A DNA stretch of 64,000 nucleotides from Corynebacterium freiburgense. Its GTDB lineage: Bacteria > Actinomycetota > Actinomycetes > Mycobacteriales > Mycobacteriaceae. Positions 29,387-38,361 of this stretch are shown here, piece after piece. The DNA is taken from the NCBI RefSeq assembly GCF_030408815.1, contig NZ_CP047355.1, forward strand, positions 1-64,000, in the 5' to 3' direction. The notes under the pieces were generated by a model. It did no database searches and was not told the origin of the DNA. It saw only the letters and a program-made list of their open reading frames with translations. The position numbers and the translations under genes were made by a program. Each line of letters starts with the position of its first letter. Within the stretch, counting starts at the first letter, position 1.

Positions 29387-31045
29387 GTGTTTGAATTAGC
29401 GGTGATAGGTCTTATTGGGGGCTTGGTGACTGGCATTTCGCCGTGTATTTTACCGGTGCTTCCCGTAGTTCTTGCTGTTACTGCAGGTAATGGACGGAAG
29501 CCAGTTGCGGTTGTCGCCGGCATTGCACTGAGTTTCGCCGCTATTACCTTAGTTGGAACGTTGGTTCTTAATGCGATTGGTTTGCCGCAATCAACACTGC
29601 GGTGGGCGGGGATTATTCTTCTGATACTAGTAGGGCTCGGAATGATTGTTCCGGCTTTTGGTCGTCTAATAGAAGCTCCGTTCCAGCATTTGCCAAGGCC
29701 AACATTTTTACAAACTAAGGCGCAGGGCAAAGGTGGTTTTCTTATAGGTTTGGCACTGGGTGCTGTCTATGTACCTTGTGCCGGCCCAGTGTTGGCTGCG
29801 GTTACCGTTGCGGGTGCTACGGGTGAAATTGGTTGGTCAACCGTGGTCCTGACGGTGGCGTTTGCAATTGGTGCATCGGCACCACTACTTGTATTCGCTG
29901 CAGCAGGCAATCGTATTGGTGCAATGCAAAATGCATTCGTTCATCGAATCGCCGGAGCTGTAATTATCGTCTTAGCTATTGCGCTCGTGTTTGACGCTCC
30001 AGCAGCTGTACAACGCGCACTTCCGGACTGGACATCTGGAGTCCAGCGTTCTTTGAGTGAGAATCGTAGAGTGCAAGAGGTTCTTACAGGTGCTGCGGGC
30101 GGAGAAGAAGGCACCCTTGAGTTTTGCCGCACAGCAGGCGCAGATGAACTTCATGATTGTGGCGATGCACCAGAATTTGAGGGGCTTGAAGGCTGGTTTA
30201 ACACAGATGAACCAGTGAAAGTGAAGAATGGTCAGGTTACATTGGTAGATTTCTGGGCCTATGCCTGCATTAACTGCCAAAGGGCCAATCAACACATTAC
30301 GAAGCTGTATGACACTTATCGGGATGCCGGTCTTCAGGTCGTAGGTATTCATGCACCCGAATATGGTTTCGAACGAGAGCTCGGCAACGTGAAATCAGCT
30401 ACTCAGGATCAAGGGATCAACTATCCAGTGGCTCAAGATAATGAGTTCATCACGTGGAAGAAGTACAATAACCGCTACTGGCCAGCACATTATCTCGTGG
30501 ATGCTGAAGGAAAAGTGCGCCAAATCCACGAAGGTGAGGGGGCCTATGCGGAAACAGAAAAACTCGTTCGAGAGTTACTTACTAAGGCAAATCCAAACGT
30601 CCAACTACCTAATCCTGTAGAAGATGGAACACCTGATGCTGTGACTTTGGATCGGAATCCAGAAACATACCTCGGAACGAAACGTGCGCGTTTCTATGAG
30701 AATCAAGGCTACACAAATGGTGTCCATGATTTTAAGGAATCAGATTCAGATCCAGATCGCTTTGCGTACCATCTTTCCGGAGAATGGAATCTTTCAGATG
30801 ATGCTATCGAACCTAAAAATAAGAGCGCGAAACTAACGCTAAACTACCGGGCGGCCCTCGTACAGGTGGTCGCATCCGGAAATGGCAAAATTCACGTCAC
30901 GCGTCCTGATGGCTCAAAGGAGACTTTTGAAGTTCCTAAAACCCCTGGCACAGTCGATATTGTGAAAATGAAGGACGCTCAAGAGGGAGTGCTTTCGATT
31001 GAAGTCGAGCCCGGTGTTCGCATGTATTCGCTAACATTCGGCTAA
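29387..31045 (+). CDS. dipZ: DipZ-type thiol-disulfide membrane protein (CcdA-thioredoxin-like)
   Basis: Transfers reducing power across the membrane to external thiol proteins. GTG at 29387 follows GAAAGGA at 7 bases and gives 552 residues. A long upstream extension (to 29168) has poor coding character. The N-terminal CcdA/DsbD-like domain has about six membrane segments with SPCILP and YVPCAGPVLAA holding the redox Cys pair. An external thioredoxin-like domain has Cys294-x-x-Cys297 in WAYACINCQRA. A C-terminal beta domain follows. In mycobacteria dipZ belongs to the SigK regulon, consistent with sigK nearby. Confidence 0.94.
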   Translation: MFELAVIGLIGGLVTGISPCILPVLPVVLAVTAGNGRKPVAVVAGIALSFAAITLVGTLVLNAIGLPQSTLRWAGIILLILVGLGMIVPAFGRLIEAPFQHLPRPTFLQTKAQGKGGFLIGLALGAVYVPCAGPVLAAVTVAGATGEIGWSTVVLTVAFAIGASAPLLVFAAAGNRIGAMQNAFVHRIAGAVIIVLAIALVFDAPAAVQRALPDWTSGVQRSLSENRRVQEVLTGAAGGEEGTLEFCRTAGADELHDCGDAPEFEGLEGWFNTDEPVKVKNGQVTLVDFWAYACINCQRANQHITKLYDTYRDAGLQVVGIHAPEYGFERELGNVKSATQDQGINYPVAQDNEFITWKKYNNRYWPAHYLVDAEGKVRQIHEGEGAYAETEKLVRELLTKANPNVQLPNPVEDGTPDAVTLDRNPETYLGTKRARFYENQGYTNGVHDFKESDSDPDRFAYHLSGEWNLSDDAIEPKNKSAKLTLNYRAALVQVVASGNGKIHVTRPDGSKETFEVPKTPGTVDIVKMKDAQEGVLSIEVEPGVRMYSLTFG

Positions 31046-31055
31046 AACGGAGGGT

Positions 31056-31562
31056 ATGAGACTTCAAGATTTATTCCGTGATTTTGCCCTCCGGCCCGCT
31101 TCAGCGGCGAGAAAAATACCTGAACTGAGTTATCAACAACTGAATTCTCATTTGGCTCAACACCCAAATAGTATTGCGTGGTTATTGTGGCACGCTGGAC
31201 GTGAAGTTGATATGCAGCTAAGCGAGCTCAGTGGTAAAGAACAGATTTGGACTGCCGAGGGGTTCCGAGAGCGTTTTGGTCTCGGGCCCCTCGGCGATTC
31301 TATGGGGTACGGACATTCGCGTTTCGAAGCTGCTCGAATAATCGTGGATCGACAAGATCTTCTCGTTGATTATTTAGAAGCGGCGCTTAATGCTTGTACC
31401 TTGTATGCTGACGATCTTGAAGAAGAAGCATGGGAAGAGGTCGTCGATCATTCTTGGGATTTCCCGGTTACTCGTTCTACTCGCCTGGTGTCTCTCGTTG
31501 ATGATGCAGCTCAGCATGTTGGCCAAGCTGCTTATATTGCTGGGGCACTCACCGCGCAATAA
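31056..31562 (+). CDS. DinB-like (mycothiol-dependent enzyme fold) protein
   Basis: A 168-residue four-helix-bundle protein of the DinB/maleylpyruvate isomerase superfamily, which in Actinobacteria contains metal- and mycothiol-dependent transferases. Likely metal-binding His residues lie in LLWHAGREVDMQ and DDAAQHVGQAAYIAG. It begins 10 bases after dipZ and is probably co-transcribed, linking it to thiol chemistry. The ribosome site GGAGGG is only one base from the ATG, so the exact start is uncertain. Confidence 0.75.
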   Translation: MRLQDLFRDFALRPASAARKIPELSYQQLNSHLAQHPNSIAWLLWHAGREVDMQLSELSGKEQIWTAEGFRERFGLGPLGDSMGYGHSRFEAARIIVDRQDLLVDYLEAALNACTLYADDLEEEAWEEVVDHSWDFPVTRSTRLVSLVDDAAQHVGQAAYIAGALTAQ

Positions 31563-31609
31563 AACTAGCGTGGGAAAAACCTTGATGTTTTAGCCTTGTA
31601 TTTAAAAGG

Positions 31610-32845
31610 TTAAAGTGCCTGGTAGCGGGCCAATGCTTCGAGCCGTGCTTCGGCATGGTCGACAATGGGTTTTGGATACGTTTCGGGGAGGTCTCGTAGT
31701 TTATGGATATTGTCTGCTGGGGTTTCTGCTAGCTCTGGTACCCATTTTCTAATATATATTGCGTCGGGGTCGTAGCGTTTTCCTTGGGTTTGGGGGTTAA
31801 AGATTCGGAAGTAAGGGGAGGCGTCGGTTCCGGTGCCAGCGCACCATTGCCAGGAGTGTTGATTAATGGTTTCGTCGTAGTCGATAAGGGTGTCTCGGAA
31901 GTACTCTGCTCCGAGTTGCCAAGGCAAAAGTAGATCTTTGGTAAGGAAGCTGGCTACAAGCATTCGTACGCGGTTATGCATCCATCCTGTGGTATTGAGT
32001 TGGCGCATTCCAGCGTCGATTATCGGGTATCCTGTGTGGCCAGTTTTCCAAAGCTGGAAGTCATCCGATATGTCATTCCATTTGAATTGCGCGAATTTTG
32101 GGTTCACGTCTTTGGTAAGGCTTTCCGGCCGGTGGTATACGAAGTCGGCGTAGAATTCGCGGAATGCGAGTTCACGGGCGAAGGCTGTGCGGTCTTCGTT
32201 AGGAATGTGGTCGCTTTGTTGGAGGGTTTCCAGGAGGCTGCGTGGATGGAGGGCCCCGAGGCTAAGGTAGTGGGATATTTGCGACGTGCCTTTTATATCG
32301 GGGCGGTCGCGTTGGGTGGCGTAGCCGTTAAGGCCGTCTTCCAGGCATTCTTGCCAGTGTTCCCAGGCTTTGCCTTTAGCGTTTCTGAGGTTGGGGTGTT
32401 CCCACCCGCATTCTGACCATGCGCGATAGAAGGGCGTGAATACTTTGTAGTGTCCTCCTGTGCTGGTTTTTAGGAACCCAGGTTGTACAGCGTAATTGCA
32501 GTCCACGGCTTGCATGATATTGGGGCCCAGGGCGTCGGCGATTTGTTTGTCTCGAAGAAGTCCTTTGGGAGAGTAGTCGGCGGTGACAACCACGCGTTCG
32601 GGGTGTTCCTTAATGATTTCAGCGGGTGTTTTGTACTCCAGCTCTAACCCGAAGTCTCGTATATTACGTGCCAGTTCCTGGAGGGTTTCGTGCAGGAACC
32701 GGCGCTGGAATGGAGAGGCCGGGGCGTCGTTACTGTATATGATGCGGGGATTTGGAGATTGCAAGACAGCTTCGAAGCCGGGGTGGTCGAATACGCGGAG
32801 ATCCCGCCGTAACCATAAAATTGTTGGAGCGTTTAAAGGACCCAT
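31610..32845 (-). CDS. phr: Deoxyribodipyrimidine photolyase
   Basis: Light-driven repair enzyme that splits cyclobutane pyrimidine dimers using FAD and an antenna chromophore. It has 411 residues: an N-terminal photolyase domain (PTILWLRRDLRVFDHPGF) and a C-terminal FAD domain with LAFREFYADFVYHRP, DAGMRQLNTTGWMHNRVRM and the hallmark NQHSWQWCAGTGTDASPYFRIFNP. Its start overlaps the end of gabD2 by 13 bases, so translation may be coupled. Confidence 0.96.
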   Translation of the reverse strand: MGPLNAPTILWLRRDLRVFDHPGFEAVLQSPNPRIIYSNDAPASPFQRRFLHETLQELARNIRDFGLELEYKTPAEIIKEHPERVVVTADYSPKGLLRDKQIADALGPNIMQAVDCNYAVQPGFLKTSTGGHYKVFTPFYRAWSECGWEHPNLRNAKGKAWEHWQECLEDGLNGYATQRDRPDIKGTSQISHYLSLGALHPRSLLETLQQSDHIPNEDRTAFARELAFREFYADFVYHRPESLTKDVNPKFAQFKWNDISDDFQLWKTGHTGYPIIDAGMRQLNTTGWMHNRVRMLVASFLTKDLLLPWQLGAEYFRDTLIDYDETINQHSWQWCAGTGTDASPYFRIFNPQTQGKRYDPDAIYIRKWVPELAETPADNIHKLRDLPETYPKPIVDHAEARLEALARYQAL

Positions 32846-34317
32846 TTACCTAGTTTCAGTGCGGTGGTCATGGTGTGTGCATAACTTGGGCGAGACATTG
32901 TTATGGGACCGCTGATTGGGATAAAGCGCTGTTCGGCGATGGTGCGCGGTTCGGTGTATTTAAGTAGCCCTTCGTCCGCGTGTCGACGCCCCACACCCGA
33001 GGCTTTCCAGCCACCCATAGGAGCGTTCATACTTCCGAATGCTGCGGCGAAGCCCTCATTGATATTAACGGTGCCGGCATGTAGTTGCAGTGCCACATTC
33101 CAACCAGTGTGTGGGGCGGCAAAGACCGCGGCATTTAAGCCGTACTCCGTATCGTTTGCCTTCTGGATTGCTTCTTCAATTGTTTGGACTTCCTCAAGGA
33201 ATACAACTGGGCCAAATACTTCCTCTCGGTACAACCGTGCCTCTTCTGGTACATCCGTCAGAATGGTTGGGGTGAGATAGGCTTCGCCAAGGTCAGAGCG
33301 CCGAGTTCCTCCTGTAAGCAGGCGAGCGCCGCGTACGAGGGCGTCGTCAATGAATTCAATGACATGATCTACTTGAGCTGGAGAGATCATTGATCCAATA
33401 TCTTCGAGCCAGCCGCCACCACCGATGCGCAAGGTTTCTGTGGCTTCAATAAAACGTTCGGTAAATTCCTTGGCAATATCCTTGTGAATGTAGATACGTT
33501 CGATTGATATGCACAATTGGCCAGTATTTGAGAAACACGCCTGGATAGCAGCAGGCACGGCTTGATCAAGATCGGCATCAGGGGCGATAATCAATGGATT
33601 TTTACCGCCTAATTCTGCGGAGAAACTAATTAAACGCTCTCCAGCGATTTTTGCGAGCTTCCGGCCAGTTGCGGTGGAACCAGTAAACATTAAATAGTCC
33701 GCACATTGTGCTATTTCTTGCCCAACTACACTTCCGCTTCCTGTAATTACCTGGAATAGATCTTGTGGCAGTCCTGCCTCTACCAGTAATTTTGCGCCAA
33801 GTAGTGCGGTGAATGGTGTCTTTGAATCAGGTTTAATCACTACTGCATTGCCTGCGAGGAGAGCAGGAATTGCATCAGAAATAGTAAGTGTCAATGGATA
33901 ATTCCAAGGGGAAATAATCCCGACGACACCTTTTGGACTATGGTCGACAACGGTGCGAGTCAATATTGGCAGTGCCCCTTTTACTCGGCGAGGTTTTAAA
34001 AGTTTTGGTAGCCGCCTGGCGTAATGCCGCGCAGTAATCGCTACATCAAGGATTTCATCAAAGGCACTGGCCCGATTTTTGCCGGTTTCCGCTTGGATAA
34101 CATCAAGGATTTCGTCTTGGCGTTCGAGCACTAAGTCATGGAATCGAAGAAAAATTCGTTTACGTTCTAGGAGTGGGGTGGTAACCCACGCTGCTTGTGC
34201 TTTACGAGCTACGCGAAACGCCTCTTGAGTATCTTCAGCCGAGTGGGCGGGGACTTCACCGTAGGTTTTTCCGGTACGCGGATCAGTAACAACAATCGAA
34301 CTTAGTGTGTTTGTCAT
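32833..34317 (-). CDS. gabD2: Succinate-semialdehyde dehydrogenase
   Basis: Aldehyde dehydrogenase that oxidises succinate semialdehyde with NADP. It has 494 residues with ISPWNYPLTLT, FTGSTATGRKLA, the general base Glu235 in SAELGGKNPL and catalytic Cys269 in NTGQLCISIERI. The sequence follows mycobacterial GabD2 closely, including the GVVGIISPWNYP and YTE(S/P)RTIA stretches. A TACGCT box on the minus strand (34326-34331) lies 8 bases before the ATG, suggesting a leaderless mRNA. Divergent from the SDR gene at 34400. Confidence 0.93.
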   Translation of the reverse strand: MTNTLSSIVVTDPRTGKTYGEVPAHSAEDTQEAFRVARKAQAAWVTTPLLERKRIFLRFHDLVLERQDEILDVIQAETGKNRASAFDEILDVAITARHYARRLPKLLKPRRVKGALPILTRTVVDHSPKGVVGIISPWNYPLTLTISDAIPALLAGNAVVIKPDSKTPFTALLGAKLLVEAGLPQDLFQVITGSGSVVGQEIAQCADYLMFTGSTATGRKLAKIAGERLISFSAELGGKNPLIIAPDADLDQAVPAAIQACFSNTGQLCISIERIYIHKDIAKEFTERFIEATETLRIGGGGWLEDIGSMISPAQVDHVIEFIDDALVRGARLLTGGTRRSDLGEAYLTPTILTDVPEEARLYREEVFGPVVFLEEVQTIEEAIQKANDTEYGLNAAVFAAPHTGWNVALQLHAGTVNINEGFAAAFGSMNAPMGGWKASGVGRRHADEGLLKYTEPRTIAEQRFIPISGPITMSRPSYAHTMTTALKLGKWVL

Positions 34318-34399
34318 GCTTTACCAGCGTACTGATATTCCTTGCTCGGAGGCTAGGAAATACTGCGCTGAAACACTTGTTCAACCTAGACTGGGGCCT

Positions 34400-35146
34400 A
34401 TGCGATCGATTTTTATTTCTGGGGCGGCTGCTGGTATAGGACGTGCAGTAGCGGAAAGGTTCCTATCCGCTGGCTGGATGGTTGGGGCATACGATATTGC
34501 GCCAATCGAATACCAACACAAACGTTTAGTGACTGGATACTTAGATGTCACCGATCCGACCTCATGGGATCAAGCACTTGGTGACTTTGTACGCCACACA
34601 GGTGGGCATATCGATGTTTTGGATAATAACGCTGGCATAATTGCAGACGGAAATCTACAAACGCTTTCGCCCGAGCAAATTCGGAAACAAGTCGATGTAA
34701 ATTGCACCGGTGTTACATTAGGTGCGCGGGCGGCAAGGCGCTATTTGCGCAAGGGGTCAACACTGGTAAATATGGGCTCTGCCTCTGCAATCTATGGGCA
34801 ACCGGGGATTGCCGTGTATTCGGCCTCGAAATTCTATGTTTCGGGTTTAACGGAAGCCTTAAATCTTGAATGGTCACGTGATGGCATTCGTGTTATCGAC
34901 ATTTGCCCGCTTTGGACAAAAACGAAACTGGCCGATGTTAAGGCAAAATCAACACGTCGCCTTGGTGTTCGCATTACTCCTGAGGAAGTTGCCAAGGTTT
35001 TGTGGGAGGCAGTGCATCCTCGTAACCGTTGGGCGCGGGGAAAAGTACACTATGGTGTATCAAACTTGGACAAATTGCTTTACTACTCGGCTAAATGTTC
35101 GCCGCTGCGAGTCGTTCGCCTACTTACTCGATTGGTAGCGGGATGA
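34400..35146 (+). CDS. Short-chain dehydrogenase/reductase
   Basis: A 248-residue NAD(P)-binding oxidoreductase. The Rossmann motif GAAAGIGRAVA, NNAG and the catalytic YSASK are present. ATG at 34400 is chosen because TAGACT (34387-34392) ends 7 bases earlier and no ribosome site is present. A longer frame from 34307 lacks support. Its stop overlaps the HD-domain gene by 4 bases (ATGA). Substrate unknown. Confidence 0.88.
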   Translation: MRSIFISGAAAGIGRAVAERFLSAGWMVGAYDIAPIEYQHKRLVTGYLDVTDPTSWDQALGDFVRHTGGHIDVLDNNAGIIADGNLQTLSPEQIRKQVDVNCTGVTLGARAARRYLRKGSTLVNMGSASAIYGQPGIAVYSASKFYVSGLTEALNLEWSRDGIRVIDICPLWTKTKLADVKAKSTRRLGVRITPEEVAKVLWEAVHPRNRWARGKVHYGVSNLDKLLYYSAKCSPLRVVRLLTRLVAG

Positions 35147-35586
35147 TTTCTTGGGTAGCAATCGCTGAGCGGATCGCACGTACAGCTCACGCTGGGCAGG
35201 TTGATAAATCAGGGCAACCTTATATTTTGCACCCTGAGCGGGTTGCCAGGATTGTTTCTGGCATTGTGCCTGATCCGGAAGCTGTCGCAGCGGCATGGCT
35301 TCACGATGTGCTTGAAGATACTAACGTGACCAGTGCTGATTTACGTGAAGAAGGGGTTCCAGCATCAGTTATTGAAGTTGTAGAGCTTATGACACATCAC
35401 GCCGATGTGTCAGTTGAGGACTACATATTGGGACTCCGCAGCCATCGCATTGCTCGTGCGGTAAAAATCGCGGATTTAATTGACAATTCTTCTCCGGCGC
35501 GACTCGATGAATTGCCTGTTTCAATGCGCACAAGGCTGCGGGAGAAGTACCATCTTATGTGGAAAACACTGCTAGAAGACAGTTAG
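35143..35586 (+). CDS. HD-domain hydrolase, MESH1/RelA-SpoT hydrolase-like
   Basis: A 147-residue stand-alone HD domain similar to the ppGpp-hydrolase part of RSH enzymes. The motifs are HAGQVDKSGQPYILHPERVA, AAAWLHDVLEDT (HD plus ED) and VKIADLIDN. It has no synthetase, TGS or ACT domains, so it resembles small alarmone hydrolases. It starts inside the SDR stop (ATGA), so the two are coupled. Alarmone hydrolysis is inferred from the fold. Other nucleotide or phosphate-ester substrates are possible. Confidence 0.75.
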   Translation: MISWVAIAERIARTAHAGQVDKSGQPYILHPERVARIVSGIVPDPEAVAAAWLHDVLEDTNVTSADLREEGVPASVIEVVELMTHHADVSVEDYILGLRSHRIARAVKIADLIDNSSPARLDELPVSMRTRLREKYHLMWKTLLEDS

Positions 35587-35610
35587 CTCTAAAACACAGA
35601 ACAATCGCAT

Positions 35611-37029
35611 TCACTGAATGCGTCGGCCGTTTTCCAATGTAATGAGCCTGTCACATTGCAATGCTTCCTGTTCGTAGTGAGTAGTGATCAGTACACCTAC
35701 TCCGCACGAAGCTGCGTGTCGTAATGTCTTCCATAACATAGCCCGTGAGAGTGCATCCATTCCTGAAGTGGGTTCATCCAAGATAAGCAGTTCCGGTGCA
35801 TGACTGAGTGCGCACTCCACCGCGAGGTTACGTTGTGTACCTAATGGCATAGTGATTACTGGTTGCTGATTGTCACTGAATAGCGAATTCATTTTTTGCT
35901 TGTGAAATACTGAAGTAGTGAAATCCAAGTTTTCTTGTGCATTTAAACTTGGGTACAATCCGAGGCTTTGTGGTACATATCCGATACGGGACCGCGTAAT
36001 GTGTTGAGGTGTTTGACCGAATAGCAAAACCGTGCCTTTGGTAGCTCTGTCCAAGCCTAGTATTAATCTGATAAGTGTACTTTTACCTGCGCCATTACTG
36101 CCTATTAATCCAACAATCTCACCACTGCAAACTTTCATTGATACGTTATTAAGTGCGGTAAAACTGCCGAAACGCTTGGTTGCTTGCTGGACGTCAACTA
36201 AAGGTTTTCCACTGGGTACATCAATGTGTATCGGGAACTTTGGGCGGTTATCGGGAGTATTTTGTAACAGGAATGCAACTGTTGCAAGGTCGAGATCAAA
36301 ATCTGCTGTTGCCATGTTTGCAGGAGGTTCAGCGTGAGTTTCAGGAGACCACTGATACATCGTTTTTCCACGGCGCCATATTCGAATTGATTCCATACTT
36401 AAAACAGCGTCCGCGTCAATATGGCATTGCCAGATGATTCCAGGTGCGCTGGCACATATCTCAGGTGGGGTGCCGGCTGCCAATAATTGACCCTTATCCA
36501 GGAGATATACCTGGTCAGACTTTTCAGCTTCATCTAAATATGTGGTCGCCAAGACTACCGTTGTGCCTTCTTGTGCGGCTTGCGTAATAAGCTCCCACAT
36601 GGTTATTCGGCTTTTTGAATCCACGCCGGTAGTCGGTTCATCCAGAAGTAAAAGTTGTGGTTTGGGCAGCATGGCCATAATTACGCCGAGCTTTTGGCGC
36701 ATGCCACCTGAAAGCTTTCGCCCGATTCGGTGTTCGGCGTGAGAGAGACCAGCTAAGTGTATAAGTTCATCGATTCGGTTTGCGGCAAACTGTGTAGGCA
36801 TACCAAAGGTTTGTGAAATAAATTCCAGGTTTTCCCGTACGGAGAGATTGGGCCACACGCCTGAAGTTGCAGGCTGATAGGAGACTGGGATATCCGAATT
36901 AGCGTTTCCACTTCGATGTGCAAATGCCAAGTTTCGTAGGATAGTGGTCTTACCGGCACCATCACCACCAATAAGAGTGTGTATTGTTCCTGGTGCTAGG
37001 TCCTTAAGTAATTGAGGGATGGGGATCAT
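35611..37029 (-). CDS. ABC exporter ATPase with two fused nucleotide-binding domains
   Basis: A 472-residue double ATPase. The first domain has GGDGAGKTT, the signature LSGGMRQKLG and LLLLDEPTTGVD. The second, from about residue 270, has GSNGAGKST and LLILDEPTSGMD, but its signature reads PLGTQRNLAVE in place of LSGGQ. One of the two composite ATP sites may therefore be inactive. Its start overlaps the permease stop by 4 bases. It is the partner of the ABC-2 permease and probably exports a drug or lipid. Confidence 0.9.
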   Translation of the reverse strand: MIPIPQLLKDLAPGTIHTLIGGDGAGKTTILRNLAFAHRSGNANSDIPVSYQPATSGVWPNLSVRENLEFISQTFGMPTQFAANRIDELIHLAGLSHAEHRIGRKLSGGMRQKLGVIMAMLPKPQLLLLDEPTTGVDSKSRITMWELITQAAQEGTTVVLATTYLDEAEKSDQVYLLDKGQLLAAGTPPEICASAPGIIWQCHIDADAVLSMESIRIWRRGKTMYQWSPETHAEPPANMATADFDLDLATVAFLLQNTPDNRPKFPIHIDVPSGKPLVDVQQATKRFGSFTALNNVSMKVCSGEIVGLIGSNGAGKSTLIRLILGLDRATKGTVLLFGQTPQHITRSRIGYVPQSLGLYPSLNAQENLDFTTSVFHKQKMNSLFSDNQQPVITMPLGTQRNLAVECALSHAPELLILDEPTSGMDALSRAMLWKTLRHAASCGVGVLITTHYEQEALQCDRLITLENGRRIQ

Positions 37030-38264
37030 CGAACACTGCCTCCGTTCCGGAGAATCGCGTGCATTCGAATAACGGAAGCACCGAAGATTACAACAGCCAT
37101 AAGTGCAAGGATTTCAACGGAGCTGAGGATCTGAGTGAGAGAGGTATCGCGCAACATAATGCCCTGTGCCGCGTTATTAAACCAGGTGAGCGGCAATATA
37201 TAGCTGATCCATTGAATTTTCACGTCCATGGATTCGATTGGGAAAATAAACCCAGACAATAAAACTTGTGGCATAACGAGCATGAAAGCTACTTGGATGG
37301 CTTGGCCAGTATTTTCGGATATCGATGAAACAAAAACTCCCAATCCAAGGACCACAAATAGGAATAACGCGGCAACAATGCTGAAGCGCCATATTGAACC
37401 TTCGAATGGAACGCCGAAGAGCCAGACGGCTACGGAGGTAATAAGAACCGTGTCGAATAGGGCCAAAGCAAAGTAAGGGATAATCTTGCCTAAAATAATT
37501 GCCCAAGGACGTATAGGCATAACGGCTAATTGCTCGAGGGTTCCAGATTCACGTTCACGAACCAAGCCAATACTTGTGATTACGGTTCCAATAAAAGTGA
37601 GGATTAATCCGATAAGACCAGGAATCATAACCCATGATGTTTTGAGTTCCGGGTTGAAAAGCACCGTGGAAAATTCTTTGATATCTAGCGCAGTGGAAGT
37701 CTCAGGAAGTATGGGTATTTCACGTATCTGGTTCGGATTCATCGGCGATTGGCTGGGGTTAGACTGAGGCCTCTGGATTTCTCGGAGGAATTTCTCGATA
37801 TTGGCATGAGCTTCCGAAAATTTGTTTTTATTGTCTTCAATAATTGTCCGTATCCATGCCTGTTGTGCCGATTGAGCAGCAAAAAGTTGTGATCCGTCGA
37901 TGTAGAGATGATTGTGTTTACTCAGGGGTTCTTCGTGTCCTAATTTGTCAGGAACCTCAGGCTCAGACGCAAAGATTACGGCGTTATAGGTGCGATCCCG
38001 CAAGAGGTCTTCTATTTGTTCCTTCGGTATATCGGGCTCTACTGATGTGATGGCAAAAGACTCTTTGGCTGATTCATTGGTTCGTAGAATTTGTTCCGTG
38101 TGCTTTGCTCCAGGCCCTGCAATAAGGATATTTGTTTTATCAATCGAGAAATTTGCGGCATAGCCGTAAATGATCAACAAGATCAATGGGATAGCAACAA
38201 GCAACATAACCGTGCGACGATCTCTTGCTAGTTCTCGTATCTCTTTGATGATCATCGCCTTCAT
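37026..38264 (-). CDS. ABC-2 type permease (YhhJ/DrrB-like)
   Basis: A 412-residue exporter permease. One membrane segment near the N-terminus (RTVMLLVAIPLILLIIYGYA) is followed by a large external domain of about 170 residues and five membrane segments in the C-terminal half, including GLILTFIGTVITSIGLVRERESGTLEQLAVMPI, the ABC-2 coupling region. ATG at 38264 follows GGAGG; an upstream GTG lies inside that site. A TetR gene is divergent, and a candidate operator lies in the shared promoter region. Confidence 0.9.
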   Translation of the reverse strand: MKAMIIKEIRELARDRRTVMLLVAIPLILLIIYGYAANFSIDKTNILIAGPGAKHTEQILRTNESAKESFAITSVEPDIPKEQIEDLLRDRTYNAVIFASEPEVPDKLGHEEPLSKHNHLYIDGSQLFAAQSAQQAWIRTIIEDNKNKFSEAHANIEKFLREIQRPQSNPSQSPMNPNQIREIPILPETSTALDIKEFSTVLFNPELKTSWVMIPGLIGLILTFIGTVITSIGLVRERESGTLEQLAVMPIRPWAIILGKIIPYFALALFDTVLITSVAVWLFGVPFEGSIWRFSIVAALFLFVVLGLGVFVSSISENTGQAIQVAFMLVMPQVLLSGFIFPIESMDVKIQWISYILPLTWFNNAAQGIMLRDTSLTQILSSVEILALMAVVIFGASVIRMHAILRNGGSVR

Positions 38265-38314
38265 ATCGACCTCCACTCAAATTTCATCGTCTGTGGAAAC
38301 TCATTTTATCACAG

Positions 38315-38336
38315 AATTTCCACGCTTGGTGAAATT
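38315..38336. promoter_or_regulatory. Candidate TetR operator in the divergent promoter region
   Basis: AATTTC (38315-38320) and GAAATT (38331-38336) are arms 10 bases apart. The right arm overlaps a -35-like TTGGTG (38327-38332) that is 16 bases before TAAAAT (38349-38354) of the TetR gene. On the minus strand the repeat is close to the -10-like box (complement of 38302-38308) of the ABC permease. Binding here would control both directions. Confidence 0.45.
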
Positions 38337-38361
38337 AACGGGAGTGGGTAAAATTTGCAAT

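Noticed and set aside
31890..32416. Open plus-strand frames opposite the photolyase gene
   Set aside because: They lie wholly antisense to a gene with all photolyase motifs.
38170..38361. Longer N-terminus for the TetR regulator
   Set aside because: It would overlap the divergent permease gene, and the GTG at 38362 has a -10 box 7 bases upstream.
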